DNA from: Mycolicibacterium sediminis
Lineage (GTDB): Bacteria > Actinomycetota > Actinomycetes > Mycobacteriales > Mycobacteriaceae
DNA length: 64,000 nucleotides
NCBI RefSeq assembly: GCF_010731735.1
Contig: NZ_AP022588.1
Span: 5,704,001-5,768,000 of the forward strand
Direction: 5' to 3'
A program made the translations under genes and the position numbers. Below the pieces are notes generated by a model. The model ran no database searches and was not told the DNA's origin. It saw only the letters and a program-made list of their open reading frames with translations. Below, piece after piece: positions 17,364 through 25,002 of the stretch (position 1 is its first letter; the number at the start of each line of letters is the position of its first letter).

Positions 17364-17609
17364 TCACCAGTGGCCCGGCGGGACGCCGTAGACCGGGTTG
17401 GGGAACGGCCCGAGGAATGGCGCCTTCTTGACCTGTCCGGGCGGCCCGAACGGATTCTGACCGGGGGGTCCCTGGAAGACGTCGCATGCGTAGGGCCAGC
17501 AGCCGTCGTGCTTGTTGGGATCGGCGTGCGCCGCGCCCACTCCCACCCCGATCGCTGCCGCGCCCACTGCGCCGCTGAGCAGTGCAGTTGCCATCACGTG
17601 CCTGATCAT
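17364..17609 (-). CDS. Small secreted protein, Pro/Gly-rich
   Basis: An 81-residue exported protein with a signal peptide to about residue 29 (GVGVGAAHA|DP). The mature chain of about 52 residues is rich in Pro, Gly and Phe (GPPGQNPFGPPGQ, FPNPVYGVPPGHW) with two cysteines in CWPYACD. It resembles short secreted mycobacterial proteins of unknown function. The ATG at 17609 directly precedes the signal peptide. Confidence 0.68.
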   Translation of the reverse strand: MIRHVMATALLSGAVGAAAIGVGVGAAHADPNKHDGCWPYACDVFQGPPGQNPFGPPGQVKKAPFLGPFPNPVYGVPPGHW

Positions 17610-17790
17610 GGTCGAGATCCTCCATGTGCGTCGTCCGCGGCCACCTTCGACCTCGGCGTGTGTACGTATGTCAACGCTCGCATCGATGCGAACGATGCCC
17701 GACCCGTCGAACCGGCTACCCAGCGCCGTGCATGGGGAAACGGAGGCGGTCCGCGCGTAGGCGCAATGGACTCGATCTAGACGTGACCAG

Positions 17791-18789
17791 TCAGTGGGTT
17801 TCGGCCGGATAGGCGTGCACCAGCGCCGACGACAGCTTCGGTACGACGTGGGTCAGCGTGTGTTCGGCTTCGTGGGCGATCCGATGGGCATCGGTGAGGC
17901 TGGTCGCCGGATCGATGTCGAGTTCGGCGTCCGCGTGAAGGCGGTGCCCGATCCACCGCATCCGCACGCTACGCACCTCGGTGACGCCCGCCTCGGCAGC
18001 CAGCGCAGCCTCCGCGGCGTCGACCAGAGCCGGATCGACGCCATCCATCAGCCGGCGGAAGACGTCGCGGACGGCGGTGCGCAGCACGGCGAGGATCGCG
18101 ACGGTGATCAGCAGGCCGATGATGGGATCGGCCAGCGGAAAGCCGAGCGCGACGCCACCTGCGCCGAACAGGACGGCGAGCGACGTAAAACCGTCTGTGC
18201 GAGCGTGCAATCCGTCGGCGACGAGCGCCACCGAACCGATGCGTCGTCCCACCCGGATGCGGTAGACGGCGACGAGTTCGTTGCCGACGAAGCCGACCAG
18301 GCCGGCGGCGGCCACCCAGCCGACGTGCTCGATGGGCACCGGATCGATGAGGCGACGGATGGATTCGATCCCGGCGATCACGGCCGAGAGGGCGATCATG
18401 ACCACGACGAACAGTCCGGCGACGTCCTCGGCGCGGCCGAATCCGTAGGTGTAGCGACGCGTGGCCGCCCGGGTGCCCAGCGCGAACGCGATCCACAGCG
18501 GGATGGCCGTCAACGCGTCGGAGAAGTTGTGGATCGTGTCGGCGAGCAAGGCGACCGATCCCGAGACGGCCACGATGACCACTTGCGCGATGGCGGTGGC
18601 GCCGAGGGCGAGCAGGCTGATCTTGACCGCCCGGATGCCCGCCGCACTGGACTCCAGGGCGCCGTCGATGCTGTCGGAGGCGTCGTGACTGTGCGGAGCG
18701 AACACCTCGCGGACCGCGGCGCGAAGCCCGCCGCCGTGGTCGTGGTCATGGCCGTGTTCAGTCGCGTCGTGCGCGGGTTCGTGGGTCAT
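17791..18789 (-). CDS. Cation diffusion facilitator (CDF) metal exporter
   Basis: A 332-residue CDF transporter exporting divalent metal ions by proton antiport. The N-terminus is His/Asp-rich (HGHDHDHGG), six membrane helices follow, and paired HxxxD-type metal sites are visible in ADTIHNFSDAL and ADGLHARTDGF. A cytoplasmic C-terminal domain (RSVRMRWIGHRLHADAELDI) binds metal and dimerises. The ATG overlaps the stop of the KmtR-like gene by 4 bases (ATGA), so sensor and exporter form one operon. In M. tuberculosis KmtR represses a CDF gene (Rv2025c, from memory) in response to nickel or cobalt, so export of Ni/Co is the best guess; Zn is possible. Confidence 0.9.
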   Translation of the reverse strand: MTHEPAHDATEHGHDHDHGGGLRAAVREVFAPHSHDASDSIDGALESSAAGIRAVKISLLALGATAIAQVVIVAVSGSVALLADTIHNFSDALTAIPLWIAFALGTRAATRRYTYGFGRAEDVAGLFVVVMIALSAVIAGIESIRRLIDPVPIEHVGWVAAAGLVGFVGNELVAVYRIRVGRRIGSVALVADGLHARTDGFTSLAVLFGAGGVALGFPLADPIIGLLITVAILAVLRTAVRDVFRRLMDGVDPALVDAAEAALAAEAGVTEVRSVRMRWIGHRLHADAELDIDPATSLTDAHRIAHEAEHTLTHVVPKLSSALVHAYPAETH

Positions 18790-19190
18790 GCTCCCCTCCC
18801 CTTCGCGGCGGTCGACGGCGTGGTCGCGTGCAGCATCGCGAGTTCAGCAGCATCGCGGTGGTGGCCAGGCACGCCCGGACCCGCATGCTCGGCGTTGTAG
18901 ACGGCGTCGGTCACCAGTTGCGCGACGTGGTCGTTGTCCAGGCTGTAGTAAATCGTCGTTCCCTCGCGGCGGGTACGGACCAGCCGCGCCATCCGCAGCT
19001 TGGCCAGGTGCTGCGAGACCGACGGCGCGGGCTTCCCGATGTGGACGGCGAGGTCGTTGACCGACATCTCACGACGCACCAACGCCCAGAGCAGTTGCAC
19101 GCGCGTCGCGTCGGCGAGCATGCGGAACACCTCGACGACGAGGTCGACCTCGTCGTCGGGCAGGCGCCTCGCGCATCTATCTGCATTCAT
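18786..19190 (-). CDS. kmtR: ArsR/SmtB-family metal sensor, KmtR-like
   Basis: A 134-residue ArsR-family repressor. The winged HTH contains VFRMLADATRVQLLWAL and KPAPSVSQHLAKLRMARLV. The metal ligands described for M. tuberculosis KmtR (His88, Glu101, His102, His110, His111) fall at exactly these positions here (DNDHV, AEHAG, GHHRD), which also supports the start at 19190. KmtR senses nickel and cobalt and releases DNA when loaded. The ATG sits six to seven bases after a TACTAT -10 (leaderless), and a perfect 8-base inverted repeat covers -10 to start. It is the first gene of a two-gene operon with the CDF exporter. Confidence 0.88.
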   Translation of the reverse strand: MNADRCARRLPDDEVDLVVEVFRMLADATRVQLLWALVRREMSVNDLAVHIGKPAPSVSQHLAKLRMARLVRTRREGTTIYYSLDNDHVAQLVTDAVYNAEHAGPGVPGHHRDAAELAMLHATTPSTAAKGRGA

Positions 19191-19203
19191 ACGCAGATAG
19201 TAG
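19177..19203 (-). promoter_or_regulatory. KmtR-like operator and leaderless promoter
   Basis: CTATCTGC (19177-19184) and GCAGATAG (19193-19200) form a perfect inverted repeat with an 8-base spacer that contains the start codon of the ArsR gene (19188-19190). On the minus strand TACTAT (19203-19198) is a good -10, with a start point at or near the ATG. A repressor bound here would block both promoter and start, as expected for autoregulation. Confidence 0.7.
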
Positions 19204-19258
19204 GCCATGGGTCGCCGCGGGCTTCCCGTCGGCCGTGCTCCTGCGATCCCCGGCCCGC

Positions 19259-19316
19259 CGAGTGTGGGCCTCGTGTACGCGAAAGGGCCGAACTGCGTAT
19301 AGGAACCCCACACTCG
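19259..19316. repeat. Intergenic hairpin element, family 1, copy C
   Basis: Arms CGAGTGTGGG (19259-19268) and CCCACACTCG (19307-19316) pair perfectly; the core CTCGTGTACGCGAAAGGGCCG aligns with copies A and B near 4.1 kb. It lies in the 133 bases between the promoter of the KmtR-like gene and the end of the DUF6188 gene. Confidence 0.75.
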
Positions 19317-19323
19317 AGACCGG

Positions 19324-19719
19324 TCAGCGGGACCAGACCGCGATGCCGCCGCCAGGCATGCCGATCAGTATCGGGCCGTCGATGTCTCCGAGTTGCCACG
19401 ACTCGTAGTCGGGATCGGGGTCGACGCAGATCTCGGCGTCACCGATGGCGAGCTGCAGTCCGCCGCCGGCAGTGACGGTTGCGGACACCACGTCGCCGCG
19501 GACGACCTTCAGCCGCTGCTCCGCCGACCCGGGTTCCCCGGTCCAGACGGTCCCGCCGACGGCGATGGAGACCGGACTCTCGACGGTAACGCGATAGTCC
19601 TTGCCGATGTGCAGGACGAACCCGTACTGCCACATCACGACGTGCCTGAAGGCGCTGCCGATGATCTGCGACAGGGCCTCGTTGGCCATGTCGACGTCGG
19701 ACGGGGCGTCGGCGCTCAT
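19324..19719 (-). CDS. Conserved hypothetical protein, DUF6188-like
   Basis: A 131-residue soluble protein. The segment HVVMWQYGFVLHIGKDYRVTVESPVSI and the ending YESWQLGDIDGPILIGMPGGGIAVWSR resemble small actinobacterial proteins classed as DUF6188. They contain an all-beta core and no catalytic motif I can name. The ATG at 19719 (MSADAPSDVDMANEAL) was chosen over longer upstream frames, which lack similarity. The gene is divergent from the SnoaL-like gene at 19842. Confidence 0.6.
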   Translation of the reverse strand: MSADAPSDVDMANEALSQIIGSAFRHVVMWQYGFVLHIGKDYRVTVESPVSIAVGGTVWTGEPGSAEQRLKVVRGDVVSATVTAGGGLQLAIGDAEICVDPDPDYESWQLGDIDGPILIGMPGGGIAVWSR

Positions 19720-19841
19720 CAGGCATGAGTACAGGGTCGAGCGGCGTTTCGTCGACGCATTTATCGCCGGCGGACGAGGGCGGGAATCGAACGGGCACAC
19801 CGACGGTTGCCGATCTCTGGGGGCCGGCCAGAAGGAGAACG

Positions 19842-20237
19842 ATGACGTCCGAAGATGTCAAGCAGCGTCTCGCAACGGACTTCCACCAGGCGCTCGTCGC
19901 GCGCGACTGGGCGTCGCTCGAGAGCATCGTGACACCCGACGTCACGTGGACGTTGCCCGGCAACAACCTGATCTCCGGAACGGCGAGCGGCGTCGTCGAG
20001 GTGATCGAGCGGGCCAAGCTGATCGCCAGTTACGGGCCGAGTTTCACACTCGAGCACGTGCTGGTGAGCCGGGACAACATGGCGCTGGCCATCCACAACC
20101 GGGCCACTCGTGGCGCGCTGGTACTCGACGAACACCTCGCCACCGTCTGCACCATCACCGATGGCCGGATCAGCGCCGTGGAGACGTACCTGTCCGACGT
20201 CGCGGGCATGGACGCCTACTTCTCGGATCGGCCCTGA
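19842..20237 (+). CDS. SnoaL-like/NTF2-fold protein
   Basis: A 131-residue protein of the NTF2 superfamily. The pattern FHQALVARDWASLESIVTPDVTWTLPGNNLISG followed by GRISAVETYLSDVAGMDAYF is that of SnoaL-type polyketide cyclase/isomerase-like proteins with a cone-shaped pocket. Reaction and substrate are unknown. The ATG at 19842 has an excellent GAAGGAG ribosome site. It stands alone between a divergent DUF6188 gene and a methyltransferase gene. Confidence 0.8.
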   Translation: MTSEDVKQRLATDFHQALVARDWASLESIVTPDVTWTLPGNNLISGTASGVVEVIERAKLIASYGPSFTLEHVLVSRDNMALAIHNRATRGALVLDEHLATVCTITDGRISAVETYLSDVAGMDAYFSDRP

Positions 20238-20364
20238 GCGACAGCGTCTCACGTCAAAACTGCGTCCACGGTCGTGAATCCGGCCGAATCGCAACCCTCC
20301 GCGCAGTCTCGACGACGGGCCACCACCGCGCAACGGACACCGACGAACTCATAGGCTCTGCGAC

Positions 20365-20967
20365 ATGACCGACGCCGCCGTCCGACGTCGCTACACCGAG
20401 ATGGCCGACGTCTACATCGACATGTTCGGCGCCACGGCTCGTGTCGATCCCGAGGATCTCGCATTCCTCGAACGCAGCCTCGGAAGCTGCCACGGCACAG
20501 TCCTCGATGCCGGTTGCGGGCCCGGGCACCTCACTGCATACCTGAAGAACCTAGGCGTCAGCGCGAAGGGCATCGACCTGGTGCCGGCGTTCATCAGCAG
20601 TGCCCGCTCGAACTGGCCGGACCTCGACTTCACCGTCGGCTCGCTACACCGCCTCGACACGCCAGACGGCACACTCGACGGAATCCTCGCGTGGTACTCG
20701 CTGATCCATTGCGAGCCAGCCGAACTCGCGACCGTCCTCGACGAATTTCGGCGGACGCTACGCGATGGCGGAAGGCTCGTCGTCGGCTTCTTCGATGGCG
20801 ACGAGATCGAACCCTTCGATCACAAGGTGACGACCGCCTACCGCTGGCCTGTCGATGAGTTGTCCCGCAGGCTGTCCGTGGCCGGATTCACCGAGGTCGA
20901 GCGCCTTCGACGAGCTGGCACCAGCTCGACGCGCCCCCATGCGGCGCTCGCCCTGAGTGCCACGTAA
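20365..20967 (+). CDS. Class I SAM-dependent methyltransferase
   Basis: A 200-residue methyltransferase. Motif I VLDAGCGPGHLTAYL binds S-adenosylmethionine, GIDLVPAFISSARSNWPDLDF supplies the acidic motif II, and ILAWYSLIHCEPAELATVL is a motif IV-like stretch. The substrate is unknown; small free-standing enzymes of this type usually act on small molecules. The ATG at 20365 lies seven bases after a TAGGCT -10 (20352-20357), so the transcript is probably leaderless. Confidence 0.88.
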   Translation: MTDAAVRRRYTEMADVYIDMFGATARVDPEDLAFLERSLGSCHGTVLDAGCGPGHLTAYLKNLGVSAKGIDLVPAFISSARSNWPDLDFTVGSLHRLDTPDGTLDGILAWYSLIHCEPAELATVLDEFRRTLRDGGRLVVGFFDGDEIEPFDHKVTTAYRWPVDELSRRLSVAGFTEVERLRRAGTSSTRPHAALALSAT

Positions 20968-21000
20968 CGGCGAGGCATCGCCGATGGTGAAACGGCGGGC

Positions 21001-22074
21001 CTAGACGTTGAAGCGGAACTCCACCACGTCGCCGTCGGCCATCACGTATTCCTTGCCCTCGATGCGCACCTTGCCTGCGGACTTGGCCGCGGCCATCGAG
21101 CCCGCCTCGACCAGGTCGTCGTAGGACACGATCTCGGCCTTGATGAAGCCCTTCTCGAAGTCGGTGTGGATGACGCCGGCCGCCTTGGGCGCGGTGTCGC
21201 CCTGGTGAATCGTCCACGCGCGGGACTCCTTCGGGCCCGCGGTGAGGTAGGTCTGCAGCTTCAGCGTGTGAAAACCCGCCCGCGCCAGCGCGTCCAGGCC
21301 GCGCTCGGTCTGGCCGATCGACTCGAGGAGTTCGGCGGCGGACTCGTCGTCCAGCTCCTGCAGCTCGGCCTCGATCTTCGCGTCGAGGAACACGGCGTCG
21401 GCGGGGGCCACCATCGCGCGTAGTTCGGCCTTGCGCGCCTCGTCGGTCAGCACCGACTCGTCGGCGTTGAAGACGTACAGGAAGGGCTTGGTCGTCATCA
21501 GGTTCAGCTCGCGCAGCAGCGAGACGTCGGCACCGGCGGCGAACAGCGTCGTACCCTGGTCGAGTAGGGCCTGCGCGGCGACCGCGGCCTCGTGGACCGG
21601 CTTGCGGTCCTTGTTGTTGCGGGCTTCCTTCTCCAGGCGCGGCACCGCCTTCTCGAGCGTCTGCATGTCGGCGAGGATCAGCTCGGTCTCGATGACCTCG
21701 ATGTCGGACGCGGGGTCGACCTTGCCGTCGACGTGCACCACGTCGTCGTCGGCGAACACGCGCACCACCTGACAGATGGCGTCGCACTCACGGATGTTGG
21801 CGAGGAACTTGTTGCCCAGCCCCGCACCTTCGGATGCACCCTTCACGATGCCCGCGATGTCGACGAACGTGACCGGGGCGGGCACGGTCTTGTCCGACGA
21901 GAACATCTCGGCGAGCTTGTCGAGCCGCGGGTCGGGCAGCGCGACCACGCCCTCGTTCGGCTCGATGGTGGCGAACGGGTAGTTGGCGGCGAGTACGTCG
22001 TTTCGAGTCAACGCGTTGAACAGCGTCGACTTTCCCACGTTCGGTAACCCGACGATTCCGAGGTTGAGGCCCAC
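21001..22074 (-). CDS. ychF: Ribosome-associated GTPase/ATPase YchF (OLA1 family)
   Basis: A 357-residue Obg-related P-loop nucleotidase. It shows G1 GLPNVGKSTLFNALT near residue 9, VTFVDIAGIVKGASEGAGLG for switch/G3, a central coiled-coil insertion (ETELILADMQTLEKAVPRLE) and the C-terminal TGS-like domain ending GDVVEFRFNV. Members bind ribosomes and often prefer ATP. Length is normal. The GTG start at 22074 is where the conserved MGLNLGIVGLPN begins. It is divergent from the membrane-protein gene at 22158, in the order expected from M. tuberculosis Rv1111c-Rv1112. Confidence 0.95.
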   Translation of the reverse strand: MGLNLGIVGLPNVGKSTLFNALTRNDVLAANYPFATIEPNEGVVALPDPRLDKLAEMFSSDKTVPAPVTFVDIAGIVKGASEGAGLGNKFLANIRECDAICQVVRVFADDDVVHVDGKVDPASDIEVIETELILADMQTLEKAVPRLEKEARNNKDRKPVHEAAVAAQALLDQGTTLFAAGADVSLLRELNLMTTKPFLYVFNADESVLTDEARKAELRAMVAPADAVFLDAKIEAELQELDDESAAELLESIGQTERGLDALARAGFHTLKLQTYLTAGPKESRAWTIHQGDTAPKAAGVIHTDFEKGFIKAEIVSYDDLVEAGSMAAAKSAGKVRIEGKEYVMADGDVVEFRFNV

Positions 22075-22157
22075 GGGTTAGACAGTCTAGGCGTGCGGGT
22101 TGCCACGCCGACGCGCGCTGGCAGCGCTCGGGGAGGCATTGCCGGTACGGTCGACGT

Positions 22158-23336
22158 GTGTCAGGTCAGCGTGCGCGTTCGGCGATCCCCGCCGAACACC
22201 GTTCGGCGTTGCCTCGGCTTCCCGGTCTTCCCTGGTGGGCCGCGGTTCTGCTCGCGGTGACGGCGACCGCGATCGGCTTCGCGTACGACGCCGGATCGGG
22301 CGGCAAGACGCTGAGCGCCGCCTTCACCGTGTGCTACGTCACCGGGTGCATCCTCGCGGTTCTCGCCGTCCGGCAGTCCGGTCTGTTCACCGCCGTCATC
22401 CAGCCCGCGCTGATCCTCTTCGTCGCCGTGCCGACGGCCTTCTTCCTGTTCCACGGCAGCGAGATCAACGGCGTCAAGGACATCCTGATCAACTGCGGCT
22501 ATCCGTTGATCGAACGCTTCCCGCTGATGTTCTTCACCGCGGCGACGGTCCTCGTCATCGGCGTCGCCCGCTGGTACCTCAACTCGCTGGCGCGGCGCAA
22601 CCAACCGGTCGAAGCCCCGGACGGCGACGACGAGCCCACCCCCAGGAGGGCGAGCCGGCGCTCCGCCGCCCGGGCCGCCGCCGCCGAGCCGGCCGAAGAA
22701 GCAGCAGTCGAGACCCCGGCGAGGCGCAGTCGGCGCCGCCCCGTGGAGCCGGCGGTGGATGCGGTGGAGGACGAGGAAGCACCCCGGCCCCGCCGACCGC
22801 GGACGGCGTCGGCGGCCCGGTCCCGGCACGCCCGCCCCGCGGAGACCGAGATCATCGAACCGGTACAGGCCCGGCCGCGGCGGTCGAGACCCCCCGTCGA
22901 CCCCGGTGCCGAACCCCGCCGGCGTCCCCGCAGCACCGACGACACCCGCGACCGTCGCAACCTCCCGCCCGTCGAGCGCCGCTCGGAACGGGACCGCCAG
23001 GAGCGCGCCGCCCGTCGTGACCGCACCGACCGCCCGGTCCGTCGGGAGCGCGAGGATCGCTACGAGCGCGGTGACCGGTACGACCGGCCGGACCGGGGTG
23101 CACGGTCGGAGCGCCGCACCCGCATGCCCGACTACGAACCGTACGAGAACTACGACGGCTACCGGCCGTCCGCGGCAGCGGGACCGCCCGTGGGAACGAA
23201 CGGCAGCGGCACCCATCACCCGATCTCACGGGTGCGGTACCGGGCCGGAGACGACGAGGCCGTCGGCGAGTCTCCCCGCAGGCCGCAGCGCCGCACGCGC
23301 AGCACGGACGCGGACTCCTGGGAGTACGACGTCTGA
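22158..23336 (+). CDS. Membrane protein with long Arg/Glu-rich tail (Rv1111c-like, DUF6542)
   Basis: A 392-residue protein. Residues about 25-155 hold four hydrophobic segments (WWAAVLLAVTATAIGFAY to FFTAATVLVIGVARWYL). The remaining ~235 residues are a disordered, highly charged tail rich in Arg, Pro and Asp/Glu (EREDRYERGDRYDRPDRGAR). Position next to ychF and ispH and this architecture match the M. tuberculosis Rv1111c type. The function is unknown; the tail may bind nucleic acid or divisome/envelope partners. The GTG at 22158 lies about seven bases after a TACGGT -10-like element. It is convergent with ispH. Confidence 0.75.
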   Translation: MSGQRARSAIPAEHRSALPRLPGLPWWAAVLLAVTATAIGFAYDAGSGGKTLSAAFTVCYVTGCILAVLAVRQSGLFTAVIQPALILFVAVPTAFFLFHGSEINGVKDILINCGYPLIERFPLMFFTAATVLVIGVARWYLNSLARRNQPVEAPDGDDEPTPRRASRRSAARAAAAEPAEEAAVETPARRSRRRPVEPAVDAVEDEEAPRPRRPRTASAARSRHARPAETEIIEPVQARPRRSRPPVDPGAEPRRRPRSTDDTRDRRNLPPVERRSERDRQERAARRDRTDRPVRREREDRYERGDRYDRPDRGARSERRTRMPDYEPYENYDGYRPSAAAGPPVGTNGSGTHHPISRVRYRAGDDEAVGESPRRPQRRTRSTDADSWEYDV

Positions 23337-23347
23337 CCGCGGCCGGA

Positions 23348-24349
23348 TCAGTGCCGAGCGGCCCTGATCTCCCGGGGTAGGGCGAAGACGAGCGTCTCGT
23401 TGGCGGTGGTCACCGGCTGAACGGTGCCGAAGCCGTACTCGGCCAGCCTGTCCAGCACCCCGCGCACCAGCACCTCGGGAACCGATGCGCCGGACGTGAC
23501 GCCGACCGTGGTCACGCCGTCGAGCCAGGTCGGGTCGATGTCCTCGGCGTAGTCGACGAGGTGGGACGCGGCGGCGCCGGCGCCGAGAGCCACCTCGACC
23601 AGACGCACCGAGTTCGACGAGTTGGTGGATCCGACGACGATCACCAGATCGCACTCCGGCGCCATGGCCTTGACCGCGACCTGACGGTTCTGGGTGGCGT
23701 AGCAGATGTCGTCGCTGGGCGGATCCTGCAGCGTCGGGAACTTCTCCCGCAGCCGCCGGACGGTCTCCATCGTCTCGTCGACGCTGAGAGTGGTCTGCGA
23801 CAGCCAGATGACCTTGTTCGGGTCGCGCACGGTGACCTTGTCGACGGCGTCCGGGTTGTCGACGACCTGGACGTGGTCGGGTGCCTCGCCGGCGGTGCCG
23901 ACCACCTCTTCGTGGCCCTCGTGGCCGACGAGCAGGATGTCGTAGTCGTCGCGGGCGAAGCGCTTGGCCTCGTTGTGCACCTTGGTCACGAGCGGGCACG
24001 TCGCATCGATGGTCCGCAGGTTCCGCTCGGCGGCCTCGACGTGGACGGTGGGTGCGACGCCGTGTGCGGAGAACACCACGAGCGCCCCCTCGGGCACCTC
24101 GTCGGTCTTCTCGACGAAGACGGCGCCTGCCTTGGCGAGGGTCTCCACGACGTAGCGGTTGTGGACGATCTCGTGCCGGACGTACACCGGGGCGCCGTGC
24201 TTCTCGAGCGCGCGCTCGACGGTCTCGACCGCCCGGTCCACCCCCGCGCAGTAGCCGCGAGGTTCGGCGAGGAGGACCCGCTTACCCGCGACCCGGTCGA
24301 CGACCGTGCTGGCGGCACCGGGGATGCCCATGTTCACCGTGGCTGACAT
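23348..24349 (-). CDS. ispH: 4-hydroxy-3-methylbut-2-enyl diphosphate reductase IspH/LytB
   Basis: A 333-residue iron-sulfur enzyme that catalyses the last step of the non-mevalonate isoprenoid pathway, making isopentenyl and dimethylallyl diphosphate. The three cluster cysteines are visible in EPRGYCAGVDRA (Cys34), DATCPLVTKVH and DDICYATQNRQ, with the catalytic histidines in HGVAP and HEGHEEV. Length is standard. The ATG at 24349 was chosen; the MGIPGAAS methionine seven residues in is an alternative. It is divergent from the gene at 24402. Confidence 0.96.
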   Translation of the reverse strand: MSATVNMGIPGAASTVVDRVAGKRVLLAEPRGYCAGVDRAVETVERALEKHGAPVYVRHEIVHNRYVVETLAKAGAVFVEKTDEVPEGALVVFSAHGVAPTVHVEAAERNLRTIDATCPLVTKVHNEAKRFARDDYDILLVGHEGHEEVVGTAGEAPDHVQVVDNPDAVDKVTVRDPNKVIWLSQTTLSVDETMETVRRLREKFPTLQDPPSDDICYATQNRQVAVKAMAPECDLVIVVGSTNSSNSVRLVEVALGAGAAASHLVDYAEDIDPTWLDGVTTVGVTSGASVPEVLVRGVLDRLAEYGFGTVQPVTTANETLVFALPREIRAARH

Positions 24350-24401
24350 GCCTCAAGGGTACTTACTGCCGGCCCCGAGCTGCCAGCCGTAGGCTGGCCC
24401 C

Positions 24402-24959
24402 ATGGCTACTGCACCCTATGGGGTTCGTCTGCTGGTCGGCGCGGCAGTGACCGCGCTGGAGGAAACCCGCAGGCTCCCCCAGACGATCCTCACCTATCCG
24501 ATGACGGTGGCGAGCCAGCTCGCGCACGCCGTGATGAAGGTACAGCAGGACGTCGCCGACCTCGTCAACCGCGGTGACGAGACCCTCGAGTCGCTGTTCC
24601 CGCCGAAGGACGAGCAGCCCGAATGGGCGACGTTCGACGAGGACCTCGGCGCCGACGTGACCGATATCTCCGAGGCCCGCCAGGACGGCGAACGCCGCAC
24701 CGAGGGCCGCTTCGCGCTCTACAGCACCGGCGAGCCCCAGAAGGTCGTCGACGAGCCAGAGCCCGCGCCGTCCGAGGCGCCGGCCATCGTGGCGGAGGTC
24801 GGCTACGAGTCGCTGACCCTCGCGCAGCTGCGGGCCCGGCTGACCTCGCTCAAGATCGGCGACCTCGAGGCACTGCTCGCCTTCGAGGAGTCGACGAAGG
24901 CGCGCGCGCCGTTCCAGACCCTGCTGGCCAACAGGATCACGCGCGCGTCGGCCAAGTGA
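24402..24959 (+). CDS. Rv1109c-like protein (lipid-droplet-associated type)
   Basis: A 185-residue protein. The N-terminal 45 residues are amphipathic/hydrophobic (YGVRLLVGAAVTALEETRRL), the middle is acidic, and the C-terminus LTLAQLRARLTSLKIGDLEALLAFEE plus LLANRITRA forms a small helical domain. Orthologues next to xseA in mycobacteria are annotated as lipid-droplet-associated; I cannot verify that from sequence. The ATG at 24402 follows a TAGGCT -10 (24390-24395) by six bases, so it is likely leaderless. It precedes xseA by 43 bases and probably heads the xse transcript. Confidence 0.7.
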   Translation: MATAPYGVRLLVGAAVTALEETRRLPQTILTYPMTVASQLAHAVMKVQQDVADLVNRGDETLESLFPPKDEQPEWATFDEDLGADVTDISEARQDGERRTEGRFALYSTGEPQKVVDEPEPAPSEAPAIVAEVGYESLTLAQLRARLTSLKIGDLEALLAFEESTKARAPFQTLLANRITRASAK

Positions 24960-25002
24960 CTCCCGTCGCTTCGCTCGCCCGGAACGTGACTCCGTCGCGC
25001 TC

